Shown: one piece after another, positions 1 to 6,394 of the stretch
How positions within the stretch are numbered: the first letter of the stretch is position 1
How the letters are laid out: every line of letters starts with the position of its first letter
Source: Coemansia sp. RSA 922
Lineage: Eukaryota; Kickxellomycota; Kickxellomycetes; Kickxellales; Kickxellaceae
Assembly: GCA_027577415.1 (NCBI GenBank)
Contig: JANBQS010000918.1
Location: 1 to 10,444, forward strand
DNA: 10,444 nucleotides
Direction: 5' to 3'
Position numbers and translations under genes: made by a program
Notes under the pieces: generated by a model
Database searches by the model: none
What the model was told of the DNA's origin: nothing
Seen by the model: the letters and a program-made list of their open reading frames with translations, nothing else

Positions 1-1650
1 ATAGCTCTCATCGGGCTTTTACTTGGCGCACAGGCACTGTTTGTCATCTCCGCGTACCGAGCAACCAGCCGGTACCTATACTGGACGATTGTGTGGATGA
101 TCTACGGTGCCATCATGTTTTTGTTCTCGCTGTTGGTGACTGGCGGCTATGGCTCCATTGGCGATGGTTCTGCGGCAGCGTGGGCAATATTTTGGCTCAT
201 TCCTTCAGCGTCAATTTTCTTTTACGCGGCCAAGGCACGACGCGGCTACGCTGTTGACCGTATGATGGGTATTCCAGAGTACCGGCCGCGGTTGGCTGAA
301 TCGCGTGGTGCGGTGTTGTTTTACGTCGCGATGGACAATGTGTTTCCGTGGCTTACCTGGATTGCTTGCCTGTTTTTCGGCCTTTTGGTCGTCATCCAGG
401 CCTTGTGTCTAGCCAACGACCACAGAGCCTACGATAGACCTGGGGCTCTGGTTCCGATTCAGACCAATGGCGGCGAGGACTGGTATAAGCTCCACGTGTG
501 GTGTGTTGGCTATGACGCTGACACTCAGGCCAAGGGTAAGGCGCCCGTGTTTGTGTTGTTGACTGACTTTGGTATGCCGTCGACGTCCATGATGGGGTTG
601 GCCCAGGGGATTGCTAATAGCGGCCACCCGGCGTGTATTGTGGACCGGCCTGGCTACGGATGGAGCGAGCCAGGGTACTGGGACCAGAATCCGAGCGATG
701 TCGTAAAGTCCATCAACCAAGCATTGACAAAGTACCCGATCAACAACCCTATTGTGCTGGTCGGCTGGGGCGATGGCGGCGTCTGGTCGCAGCTGTATAT
801 GCAAGAAGCCGACTATACGCGTGTCGTCGGCGTTGTCCTGCTCGACACGTACCCGAACTTGGAAATCCTGCAAACATACGCGCTCAACCGCACTACGACG
901 CTGCAGAACCTGCGGCAGCTCAGGTCTGTCAGTTTGTCGGGGACAACTAAGGCAAACACCATTCCTGAGGTGCACTTTGACAAGACCCTGGAAGAGTCGG
1001 CATCGCGGATGTTCTCCAACTGGCGGGCCGTTAGCCCCATTGCGCTGCATCGAGCGAGGAATAACAAGTGGACTGGATTTGAGCCAGAGGACGCGCTGGG
1101 TATGCACCGGTCTCTGTTCAGAAACAACCTGTACTACCAGGCAAAGTACTTTGAGTACGGAGGTACTGGAGCCAAGCTATACCAGATTTTGCTCGGCCAT
1201 GTTGTGTCTGCCACTGACGCCGTCCTGGTTTACCACCACTGGCCGCTTCGCTGGCCGTCGTTCCGCGAGGGCTCTGGCAGTGCGTTTTCTTCGCCAAAGT
1301 CGGCATTAAATCGCCGTGCTGGCGGAGTGCCCTTGCCAGCCAGCAACTCAAAGCTCCCGGTGCTGCTTATTGCCTCGGGCAAGCAGTTCGACTCCAACTG
1401 CAGGGCGCAAGGGATTACAGACTCTGAGGAGTGTACCAAGTGGCAGGCCTTTGCTTGGTTCTTTTACCGTCAGCAAATTGAGTACCAGCAGACGCTGAGC
1501 CAGAACGCTGCCTTTTTGCTTTGCACGTCGGCTGTGAGCGAGGACGACAAGCTGTGCGATACAGATTTTGTCTGGACTAGGCCGAACTGGCTTGCTGCGG
1601 CTATCGTCAAGCAGTTGTTTGGACAGAGCCCGGCTACTGGTACTAAATAG
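1..1650 (+). CDS. Membrane-anchored alpha/beta-hydrolase-fold protein, 5'-truncated by window edge; probably catalytically inactive
   Basis: The frame is open from base 1 with no stop upstream. The first in-frame ATG (97) lies inside a hydrophobic segment, so the true start is off-window. Counting the first codon as 1, four membrane-like segments are visible: about 2-19, 27-48, 59-77 and 115-137. A soluble alpha/beta-hydrolase domain follows from about 155 to the stop. Fold landmarks are the strand VFVLLTDFG (183-191), DRPGYGWSEP (215-224, typical of this superfamily after strand 4) and VLVGWGDGG (252-260) at the nucleophile elbow. The elbow normally reads G-x-S-x-G; here Gly257 replaces Ser. 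Near the end, where the family usually has a catalytic His before an aromatic (HF-type motif), the sequence reads TDFVW with Asp522. Substrate is unknown. Seen: fold motifs, membrane segments and missing residues. Inferred: a pseudo-hydrolase held at a membrane, perhaps with a scaffolding or binding role. Confidence 0.85.
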   Translation: MALIGLLLGAQALFVISAYRATSRYLYWTIVWMIYGAIMFLFSLLVTGGYGSIGDGSAAAWAIFWLIPSASIFFYAAKARRGYAVDRMMGIPEYRPRLAESRGAVLFYVAMDNVFPWLTWIACLFFGLLVVIQALCLANDHRAYDRPGALVPIQTNGGEDWYKLHVWCVGYDADTQAKGKAPVFVLLTDFGMPSTSMMGLAQGIANSGHPACIVDRPGYGWSEPGYWDQNPSDVVKSINQALTKYPINNPIVLVGWGDGGVWSQLYMQEADYTRVVGVVLLDTYPNLEILQTYALNRTTTLQNLRQLRSVSLSGTTKANTIPEVHFDKTLEESASRMFSNWRAVSPIALHRARNNKWTGFEPEDALGMHRSLFRNNLYYQAKYFEYGGTGAKLYQILLGHVVSATDAVLVYHHWPLRWPSFREGSGSAFSSPKSALNRRAGGVPLPASNSKLPVLLIASGKQFDSNCRAQGITDSEECTKWQAFAWFFYRQQIEYQQTLSQNAAFLLCTSAVSEDDKLCDTDFVWTRPNWLAAAIVKQLFGQSPATGTK

Positions 1651-2029
1651 CCGCCTTTTTTTTCTTCCAAACTTTGAGCGAACTCGGCTTTACTATTTAC
1701 ACGCTTTTCTGATATCATAATTGCATATTTTTTCTTTTTGCTCTTTATTTTTTCTTTCTAAACTTTTTTGTTGGGGATGTGTGTGAGGCCATGCTCTTTG
1801 TTCCAAAGACAACTGCGGCTGTGAGACTTTGTAGTCTCTTCCCAAACCTCTCCTTGCTTGGCAAGCTGCCCACTTGCACTCTCTTCCACAGGTACACTAT
1901 AAAACTACAGGGTAGTGAAGGAGCCCAACATTTCTCTCTTTTTTTCTTTACTATTATTTTCAACAATCCTCCATCTTTATTTCAAAATAAAAACCCTCTT
2001 GGCTCTATTTGAAACTTACTAATAAAAAA
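1651..2029. other. Intergenic spacer: 3' region of the hydrolase and promoter/leader of the 121-residue protein
   Basis: No convincing gene. The first part is T-rich (long T runs at about 1655-1663 and 1728-1770) and probably holds the hydrolase 3'UTR and its processing signals. The second part contains the TATA box and pyrimidine-rich leader of the next gene. Short open frames on both strands here have low-complexity translations rich in K, F and S and look like chance. Confidence 0.6.
1898..1904 (+). promoter_or_regulatory. TATA box (TATAAAA) of the 121-residue protein gene
   Basis: A perfect TATAAAA lies 126 bases before the ATG at 2030. It is followed by a pyrimidine run at 1931-1949, where transcription could begin, and then an A-rich leader up to the start codon. 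The order TATA, pyrimidine tract, ATG suits a fungal RNA polymerase II promoter. The transcription start itself cannot be seen. Confidence 0.55.
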
Positions 2030-2395
2030 ATGGTTTACATTGGCTATTTCGAGGCAAACGGCGTGGCAGAGTTTAAAGTTGTTGAAACATTTACGAGTGG
2101 TACAGCAAAAAGCCACTCAATAAAGTATCGGTATAGACCTGATACTGGGCTTGGGCATGAGCACAATGATGCGAAAGGTGGCTACAACCTGGGCTCAATA
2201 AATTCGGAACGACAGGAAGCGCTACCCCAGATCATAGACTCCGAATGGATTGAGGATGGACGTCTAATAGGTTCTTTTATGTATCTGTCAGCTTCCTCTG
2301 ATTCGCAGTGGACCCACGTAGAGACCAATAATATTGGCGACTTGAAAATCGGTGCAGTTGATTACCTCATCTTCGTTGTGAAAAAGCCAAACTAA
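2030..2395 (+). CDS. Orphan small protein, 121 residues, function unknown
   Basis: I do not recognise a family. The ATG at 2030 is the first ATG in the frame and has A at -3 and G at +4 (AAAAAAATGG), a good fungal context. The frame upstream continues only through non-ATG codons. The protein has no signal peptide, no membrane segment and no cysteine, and is mildly acidic. It alternates short beta-like stretches (VYIGYF near the N-terminus, KYRYRP around residue 30, LIGSFMYL around 80, YLIFVV at the C-terminus) with polar turns, suggesting a small all-beta cytosolic fold. A TATA box and pyrimidine leader precede it and an AATAAA follows 64 bases after the stop, so it has the parts of a real transcription unit. 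Its GC is lower than that of the neighbouring large genes. It could be lineage-specific. Confidence 0.65.
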   Translation: MVYIGYFEANGVAEFKVVETFTSGTAKSHSIKYRYRPDTGLGHEHNDAKGGYNLGSINSERQEALPQIIDSEWIEDGRLIGSFMYLSASSDSQWTHVETNNIGDLKIGAVDYLIFVVKKPN

Positions 2396-2458
2396 CCTTT
2401 CATTAGTTTGCAGTTGACTAGATACATAACAACGAAATGATAATAGCCATTTCTGAAA

Positions 2459-2464
2459 AATAAA
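2459..2464 (+). terminator. Poly(A) signal AATAAA after the 121-residue protein gene
   Basis: A canonical AATAAA lies 64 bases past the stop codon at 2395, followed by T-rich sequence. Another AATAAA-like A-rich stretch near 2540-2550 could serve as well, but it directly precedes the decayed gene at 2556. Confidence 0.45.
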
Positions 2465-2555
2465 ATTCATGTAGCAAAGTTGTAGTAGGCGGTAGTCTAT
2501 ATCTTAGCTAACATTTTTATTGGCTCACTTTTATTGCTTGAATAAAATAAAAACA

Positions 2556-3041
2556 ATGTCACTAGTCCATTTTGAAAACGTAAAAGAGACGACGGTAAAG
2601 GTCAACCAACTATGAAACATTTATGACAGGTCGAAAGAGCTCAATGACCACTAGATCCAGCAGGAAGAAAGATCAGATATCAAACTGCGAAAAGAGGCAC
2701 CAAATATTGAAACAGCAACAGACAACGTAATAAAGCCAAGAAGGGAGAGTCGCAGCGGTGCCGCCTATACCAGTGCAGTGGGGAGTTGACCTTGACTTCT
2801 GGCCAGTGGCACTAGAGCTACCTGAACTCTCGCCCACCTTGGGTGGTTAAAACTTTTGTTAGGGGCAGGACTCTACTACGGTTGGGTTATCGCCGCGGCG
2901 TCTTTCTGTGAAAACTTGCTGACAAACAACATGTTGTATCAGAGTCGTCGCGGCTCATCAGTTCATAATTGGTTCTCATGAGGAAAAGTTGTTTGGTTGC
3001 TAGGCTCGAGCTGGGTTTCATTTACAATAAATTTCAATTAA
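2556..3041 (+). pseudogene. Decayed 5' fragment of an MFS transporter gene (monocarboxylate-transporter-like)
   Basis: An ATG at 2556 has an excellent context (AAAAACAATG). The same phase to 3041 reads like a degraded protein interrupted by stops at 2613, 2652, 2787, 2793, 2823 and 2979. A hydrophilic N-terminus (for example IQQEERSDIKLRKEAPNIE at 2655-2711) precedes a membrane-like segment, YYGWVIAAASFCENLL (2874-2921), then SSVHNW (2955-2972) and GKVVWLLGSSWVSFTINFN (2982-3038). YGWV-x-AASF followed by a WxGSSW-type segment resembles TM1 and TM2 of fungal monocarboxylate-transporter-like MFS proteins, which typically carry a (D/E)GGYGW motif just before TM1. Between 2761 and 2847 another phase reads PPIPVQWGVDLDFWPVALEL and onward, so at least one indel is likely. 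No sequence for the remaining ten or so helices follows. The family call is inference from short motifs. Confidence 0.45.
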
Positions 3042-3241
3042 CACTCTCTCCTGATGGTCTCAAGAACGAGAGTGTGATACATGGGTATTACGTGAGACTG
3101 ACAGAATGGGCCGATCGCCGCAATAGGTGCCGAAGTGCGCCAGTAAGGAGAAAAGGGGCAATAGTGGTTGGTATGTGTCATCGCAGGCGAGAAGGGGTAC
3201 AAATCCACAGCACTATGGAGTTGCGTGGTTTGGAAGGTTGT

Positions 3242-3285
3242 GATACGCAAGCGATACGCAAGCGATACGCAAGCAATACGCAAGC
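3242..3285 (+). repeat. Tandem repeat, four copies of an 11-bp unit
   Basis: The unit GATACGCAAGC occurs three times perfectly (3242, 3253, 3264) and a fourth time with one change, G to A, at 3275. It is followed by a partial GAT. The unit length is not a multiple of three and no gene covers it, so this is a non-coding minisatellite. Copy number may vary between strains. Confidence 0.95.
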
Positions 3286-3511
3286 GATGACAAAAGGGGT
3301 ACGAGGAACACTGACTCCCGCATAATGACGCACAGATCAGGAAGGAGGAGGCATGCAATGAAGGAGCCAAGGGACTATCCACCTCTTCGATTTAGTTATT
3401 CAGGTTTACTTTAGATTAGTCAAGGCTGCAAGACGATCTTGTGGTCAAGGACCTCTGCTCATGCTCATACAGGGCTCCAATACAACAGCTCAATTATCCA
3501 TTCACTCTGAG

Positions 3512-3526
3512 TGTCACTAGTCCATT
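3512..3526 (+). repeat. 15-bp direct repeat, second copy (first at 2557-2571)
   Basis: TGTCACTAGTCCATT is present exactly at both places, 955 bases apart. The first copy starts at the second base of the ATG of the decayed transporter gene. Flanking bases do not match, so it is either a target-site-like duplication, a remnant of a local duplication, or chance. Confidence 0.6.
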
Positions 3527-3713
3527 ACCAACTGTAGACACCTCCTGTAACAGACACAAAACAGTAATTGCGGGTGCTAACGAGACTTTAGCAACCTAAG
3601 CTTTTGGCAAAGGTCATAGCCACAGTCAACGGCCATTTTTTCTCTTTGTCATCTCTCCAGTCAACGACAGAGTGCTTGGCAGGGCTTACTCCCTTGGAAA
3701 AGGCAAAGTTAAG

Positions 3714-3733
3714 CTCTCTCTCTCTCTCTCTCT
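3714..3733 (+). repeat. (CT)10 microsatellite in the promoter/leader of the 94-residue protein
   Basis: A perfect (CT)10 run is continued by further pyrimidines (TCTCCTTTGCTTC) and ends 57 bases before the ATG at 3791. No TATA box is evident nearby. Similar CT-rich stretches precede the 121-residue and DUF4246 genes, so it may be a core promoter or initiation element as well as a length-variable microsatellite. Confidence 0.8.
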
Positions 3734-3790
3734 TCTCCTTTGCTTCACTTTCAATTATTTACTCTCAAGCTTACTTTCAACTACTCCATA

Positions 3791-4075
3791 ATGTCCTACT
3801 ATTTTGTCCTGTCACTTGGGTCAGGTTCTTCTATTCCGCCAGAAACATGGAGTATTGAGGACCACTACAGAATGGAAGTGATGTACGACAAAGCGTCAAA
3901 GTTGACTGGTTTTCCTGCCAAGAACATTAGGCTTAGTTTTGACAGGGTGACGCTTACGTATGATGGAACAAGTCAAGTAGAAAAGGCTGTGGTCGATCCA
4001 AATCTAATGGCATCGAACTTTGTAAGGCCAGACCCAGGTGCAGCAATTGCCCTTTTGATAGAATATGTTAATTAG
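3791..4075 (+). CDS. Orphan small protein, 94 residues, function unknown
   Basis: I do not recognise a family. The ATG at 3791 has A at -3 (CATAATGTCC) and follows a CT-rich leader. In-frame sequence before it translates to low-complexity leucine/phenylalanine-rich peptide from the pyrimidine tract, so it was excluded. The protein has no cysteine, no signal peptide and no clear membrane helix. It starts MSYYFVLSLGSGSS, has a polar middle (ETWSIEDHYRMEV around 19-31, then a Tyr/Lys-rich part), a central beta-like run (IRLSFDRVTLTYDG, about 46-59) and ends IALLIEYVN. The ends could be paired beta strands. It resembles the 121-residue protein in size, lack of cysteine and promoter style, but I could not align the two convincingly. 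Its stop lies 64 bases from the convergent DUF4246 stop. Confidence 0.6.
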   Translation: MSYYFVLSLGSGSSIPPETWSIEDHYRMEVMYDKASKLTGFPAKNIRLSFDRVTLTYDGTSQVEKAVVDPNLMASNFVRPDPGAAIALLIEYVN

Positions 4076-4139
4076 GTTTTTTGTGCTTGTCCAATTAAAT
4101 AGACAGTTTGCAAACATTATATTTAAATAATAACGGCAC
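4076..4139. terminator. Convergent 3' spacer between the 94-residue and DUF4246 genes
   Basis: Only 64 bases separate two facing stop codons. The sequence is AT-rich (ATTATATTTAAATAATAA near 4115-4133) and must contain, or overlap with, the poly(A) signals for both directions. No exact AATAAA is present on either strand, so transcripts probably overlap into the opposite gene. Confidence 0.5.
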
Positions 4140-5945
4140 TTAGTTTTCAATATAGAATGCACAGGTGAATAGAGAGTTGCTGACATATCTATTTGATTCG
4201 CGGCGCTCAGCCATGAGCTCCAAGCGGACCTTTTTGGCCTCCTCAAGGGACATCGGAGCGTTGACTTTGCCCAAAATCCCTTCCTTGACCAGCAGTGGAA
4301 GTCCACTCAGTGGGCTGACCGACAAAACATTCTCAGCCCACCAGCTCTGTTGCTGCGGTGGCACAATTTCAGTCGATGGAATTCTGGTCGCTGGGTCAAC
4401 AAAGTAAAAGACGAGGGTTTTACAAAATCCCTGCTTGGTTGGGTCGGCTAGTTTTAGGCGCGAGGTCTGGTGTTGGTATATGTTGGGAAACACAATACAG
4501 CGTCCCTGCTTGATTTCGATATTACCAATGTTTTGCGTAAGTGGAACCCCGTCATATTCGTCGCCGTCCTCCTCATTAATGCCGTAAGCAAGGCCAACGC
4601 CGCGCCAGTCGTCTTGTTCGTTATCGATGTCCTCACTCACTTTCTCTCTAAAAGCAATGCTGCATTCAGCGATGTTCTCCACGTCGTAATAGTAGATTCC
4701 TGTGGCAATGACGCGCTCGTTAGCCATGGTATCGATGAGCCAGTCTTCGCCGTCATACTCGGGATTATCGGGAGTCAGCTCAATGTTGGTCATTTTGACA
4801 ATAGCTTGTAGGCGCCGACCACGCAGGCAATAAGGTGTCGTGGGGCGGTCAGGGACGACAAAAGGCTCAGGTTGCGGTTGTATAAATACTCTGTCTTCTT
4901 TCCATTGCTTGTGCCGTTCGTCAAAATCATCGGTCCAGGTGTCATCAGGCTCAGAGTCCTTACTCTCGTACCACTTTGACGAGTCGACTATAACACGAAA
5001 GCTACGTGGGTGTAGAAGATCGGTTACAACTTGCTCGAGTATCGGAACTAGCTTTGAAAATATGGATCCAAGAATCGGGTACAGTGCGGCATGCTTCCTC
5101 GGGTGCAAGTTGTTGATGTATGACTCGATAGCGGTAGTACCGTCGTTGTCGATGCGGAACTCGGCGGGCAGCCAGCAGAACTGGCTAGAGCGGAACATTT
5201 TCGAGTTAAAGTTGTAGCTGGTGTCTGCCACATAAAAGCGCTGTTCCTTGTCGCTGGCATCCTCGTTAGACAGGTGTACTTCAGCTACGTTCCCATCTAA
5301 GCCCTCGTCGACTTTATCAGCTTTGGTCGGGGGATTCAGTGCTTTACTCCAGTCTTCTCGCATAGTGAGAAAGCGCCCAAACGACTTGAGATCTAGGGCA
5401 GCTAGTGGCGATGCAATGGGCTCAGGCAGCACGCTAGAGCACTGGTACATTAGCGGGTAAAGCGACGGGTCAATGAGGTTAAGCACTCGGCCATTGCTGT
5501 TCGGGTGGCAGTCCCTGTCCTTGGCTGACACGTTTTCGAGGACCGCAGCATACTCTCTGAGTGCCTTGGCTGTTTCGTCATCCACCACGCAGTCGGATAA
5601 CCATGCGCCGTCTACTGCGCTCAAGAAAATTTTGGTACCAGAGCTGTGGAGTGAGGCATAATAGCCCAGTTCAGCAAGGACGTAGTCAGTCTCCAAGTCG
5701 GTCAGACCCTGCGTTTGGGCTTCCACCTTCCAGGTTTCAATAGCTTCCGCGCTTTGAGACTTGTGGACCCAATCTGGCTTGGCGCGAATGGCACCGCTCA
5801 TCTGGCGAATGCGTCTCTCGGAGAGCGTGTTCAAGTCGTTGAAGCATGAGGCATACACAGCGCCGGGATAAAGAGTGCTTCTGATACGCTCATCAACAGA
5901 GACGGGCTTTGGGGCCGAAATATTGACATCAACGGAACTTGACAT
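4140..5945 (-). CDS. DUF4246 family protein, 601 residues, with apparent loss of putative catalytic residues
   Basis: DUF4246 is a mainly fungal family of unknown biochemical role. Landmarks are LQAIVKMTNIELTPDNPEY (379-397), YYYDVENIAECSIAFR (418-433), FPNIYQHQTSRLKLADPTK (486-504), the FVDP strand (515-518) and VPPQQ (528-532). The conserved block resembles a prolyl-hydroxylase-like 2-oxoglutarate oxygenase core. From memory, relatives have WHVEG where this protein has WLIDT (402-406), and GHRK where this one has GFCK (506-509). If the comparison holds, the first metal-binding His is Leu403, the acidic ligand is kept as Asp405, the distal His is kept as His492, and the co-substrate Arg is Cys508. 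The start at 5945 (ACCATGTC, A at -3) was preferred over an in-frame ATG at 6077, because the extra 44 residues are translated from a promoter-like pyrimidine tract. No signal peptide; probably cytosolic. Confidence 0.85.
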   Translation of the reverse strand: MSSSVDVNISAPKPVSVDERIRSTLYPGAVYASCFNDLNTLSERRIRQMSGAIRAKPDWVHKSQSAEAIETWKVEAQTQGLTDLETDYVLAELGYYASLHSSGTKIFLSAVDGAWLSDCVVDDETAKALREYAAVLENVSAKDRDCHPNSNGRVLNLIDPSLYPLMYQCSSVLPEPIASPLAALDLKSFGRFLTMREDWSKALNPPTKADKVDEGLDGNVAEVHLSNEDASDKEQRFYVADTSYNFNSKMFRSSQFCWLPAEFRIDNDGTTAIESYINNLHPRKHAALYPILGSIFSKLVPILEQVVTDLLHPRSFRVIVDSSKWYESKDSEPDDTWTDDFDERHKQWKEDRVFIQPQPEPFVVPDRPTTPYCLRGRRLQAIVKMTNIELTPDNPEYDGEDWLIDTMANERVIATGIYYYDVENIAECSIAFREKVSEDIDNEQDDWRGVGLAYGINEEDGDEYDGVPLTQNIGNIEIKQGRCIVFPNIYQHQTSRLKLADPTKQGFCKTLVFYFVDPATRIPSTEIVPPQQQSWWAENVLSVSPLSGLPLLVKEGILGKVNAPMSLEEAKKVRLELMAERRESNRYVSNSLFTCAFYIEN

Positions 5946-6213
5946 GGTCGGGCTAGAAATAAACGAATATAAAATGGACAGGAGAAAAGAGAGAGAGTTG
6001 CGGACCACATGGCCCTTTTTTTTTTCTCCGAAAGATGTGTTTTTCCTTCTGCTGCGGATATTACCACGGTTGCTCATCCGATTTATGTTGCATACACTTG
6101 TCTACGCATATATCCATTAGTTCCACAAATAGTGAGTACATCTGGATGACGTTGTCATGTTGCGCAACTGAGTCTTGGGTGCATGTCTCCATTATCCAAG
6201 GCAATGAAATCGA

Positions 6214-6219
6214 CACGTG
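6214..6219. promoter_or_regulatory. E-box CACGTG, first of two
   Basis: A palindromic CACGTG, the core bound by fungal bHLH factors of the Pho4, Cbf1 and SREBP classes. It lies 176 bases before the CorA-type ATG and 269 bases from the DUF4246 ATG. That it is functional is inference from its pairing with a second copy. Confidence 0.4.
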
Positions 6220-6252
6220 TTGCTCAAGGGCTGATGGGCGAAAAAGCTTGTC

Positions 6253-6258
6253 CACGTG
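6253..6258. promoter_or_regulatory. E-box CACGTG, second of two, inside a 10-bp palindrome
   Basis: CACGTG lies within the perfect palindrome TCCACGTGGA (6251-6260), exactly 39 bases after the first E-box. It is 137 bases before the CorA-type ATG and could act on either divergent gene. Confidence 0.45.
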
Positions 6259-6364
6259 GATATGTCTCACGCTTTGACCTTTCTTTCCCTTTAGAATTTC
6301 AATTTGCCAATTACACGTACAATTTTTAAAACGCCATTCTAGAATTTCGCATTGGTTTCTGACG

Positions 6365-6383
6365 TTTTTTTTTTTTTTTTTTT
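6365..6383 (+). repeat. T19 homopolymer just upstream of the CorA-type start codon
   Basis: Nineteen T residues end 11 bases before the ATG at 6395. Such poly(dA:dT) runs commonly exclude nucleosomes in fungal promoters. Its closeness to the start codon means that it is either at the transcription start or in a very short leader. Length errors and strain variation are likely here. Confidence 0.85.
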
Positions 6384-6394
6384 ACAAAACCTAA

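Larger units (their letters stand above)
3042..3713. other. Gene-free spacer
   Basis: I see no supported gene, tRNA or structured RNA. It holds an 8-bp inverted repeat (3041-3048 with 3068-3075, 19-nt loop), the 11-bp tandem repeat and the second copy of a 15-bp direct repeat. The last 100 bases probably belong to the promoter of the 94-residue protein. Two overlapping open frames of about 115 residues (plus 2969-3325, minus 3038-3382) cross the tandem repeat and have no protein-like pattern. Confidence 0.5.
5946..6394. promoter_or_regulatory. Divergent promoter region between the DUF4246 and CorA-type genes
   Basis: These 449 bases separate two start codons facing away from each other. On the DUF4246 side, a purine run at 5981-5997 (CT-rich on its coding strand) lies 36-52 bases before the ATG. 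On the CorA side there is a TTTTTAAAA stretch at about 6323-6331, a repeated TAGAATTTC (6292 and 6340) and a T19 tract. Two E-boxes lie in the middle. No gene is apparent inside it. Confidence 0.6.

Noticed and set aside
409..1107. Long antisense open frame (232 codons, minus) inside the hydrolase gene
   Set aside because: No protein-like pattern; it mirrors the codon bias of the sense gene, which has clear homology.
2834..2846. Small hairpin CCACC-TTG-GGTGG
   Set aside because: Five base pairs with a 3-base loop, with no terminator-like or RNA-gene context; it lies within the decayed gene.
3041..3075. 8-bp inverted repeat ACACTCTC/GAGAGTGT with a 19-nt loop
   Set aside because: Too short to claim a mobile-element end or functional RNA; likely chance.
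2969..3382. Overlapping plus and minus open frames of about 115 codons in the spacer
   Set aside because: Both run through the 11-bp tandem repeat, have no domain-like pattern, and the plus frame does not begin with ATG in a good context.
2396..3713. Search for tRNA, snRNA or other structured RNA in the large spacer
   Set aside because: No B-box-like GGTTCRANNCC with a matching acceptor fold, and no recognisable spliceosomal or SRP motifs on either strand.
5946..6077. In-frame 44-residue N-terminal extension of the DUF4246 protein with a basic start and a hydrophobic stretch (NSLSFLLSILYSFISS)
   Set aside because: It is encoded by a pyrimidine-rich promoter-like tract that naturally reads as S, L and F; the ATG at 5945 has a better context. 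A membrane anchor is not excluded but is not supported.
6337..6344. TTCTAGAA, resembling a heat-shock element core
   Set aside because: Only two inverted units are present; a third correctly phased unit is missing.
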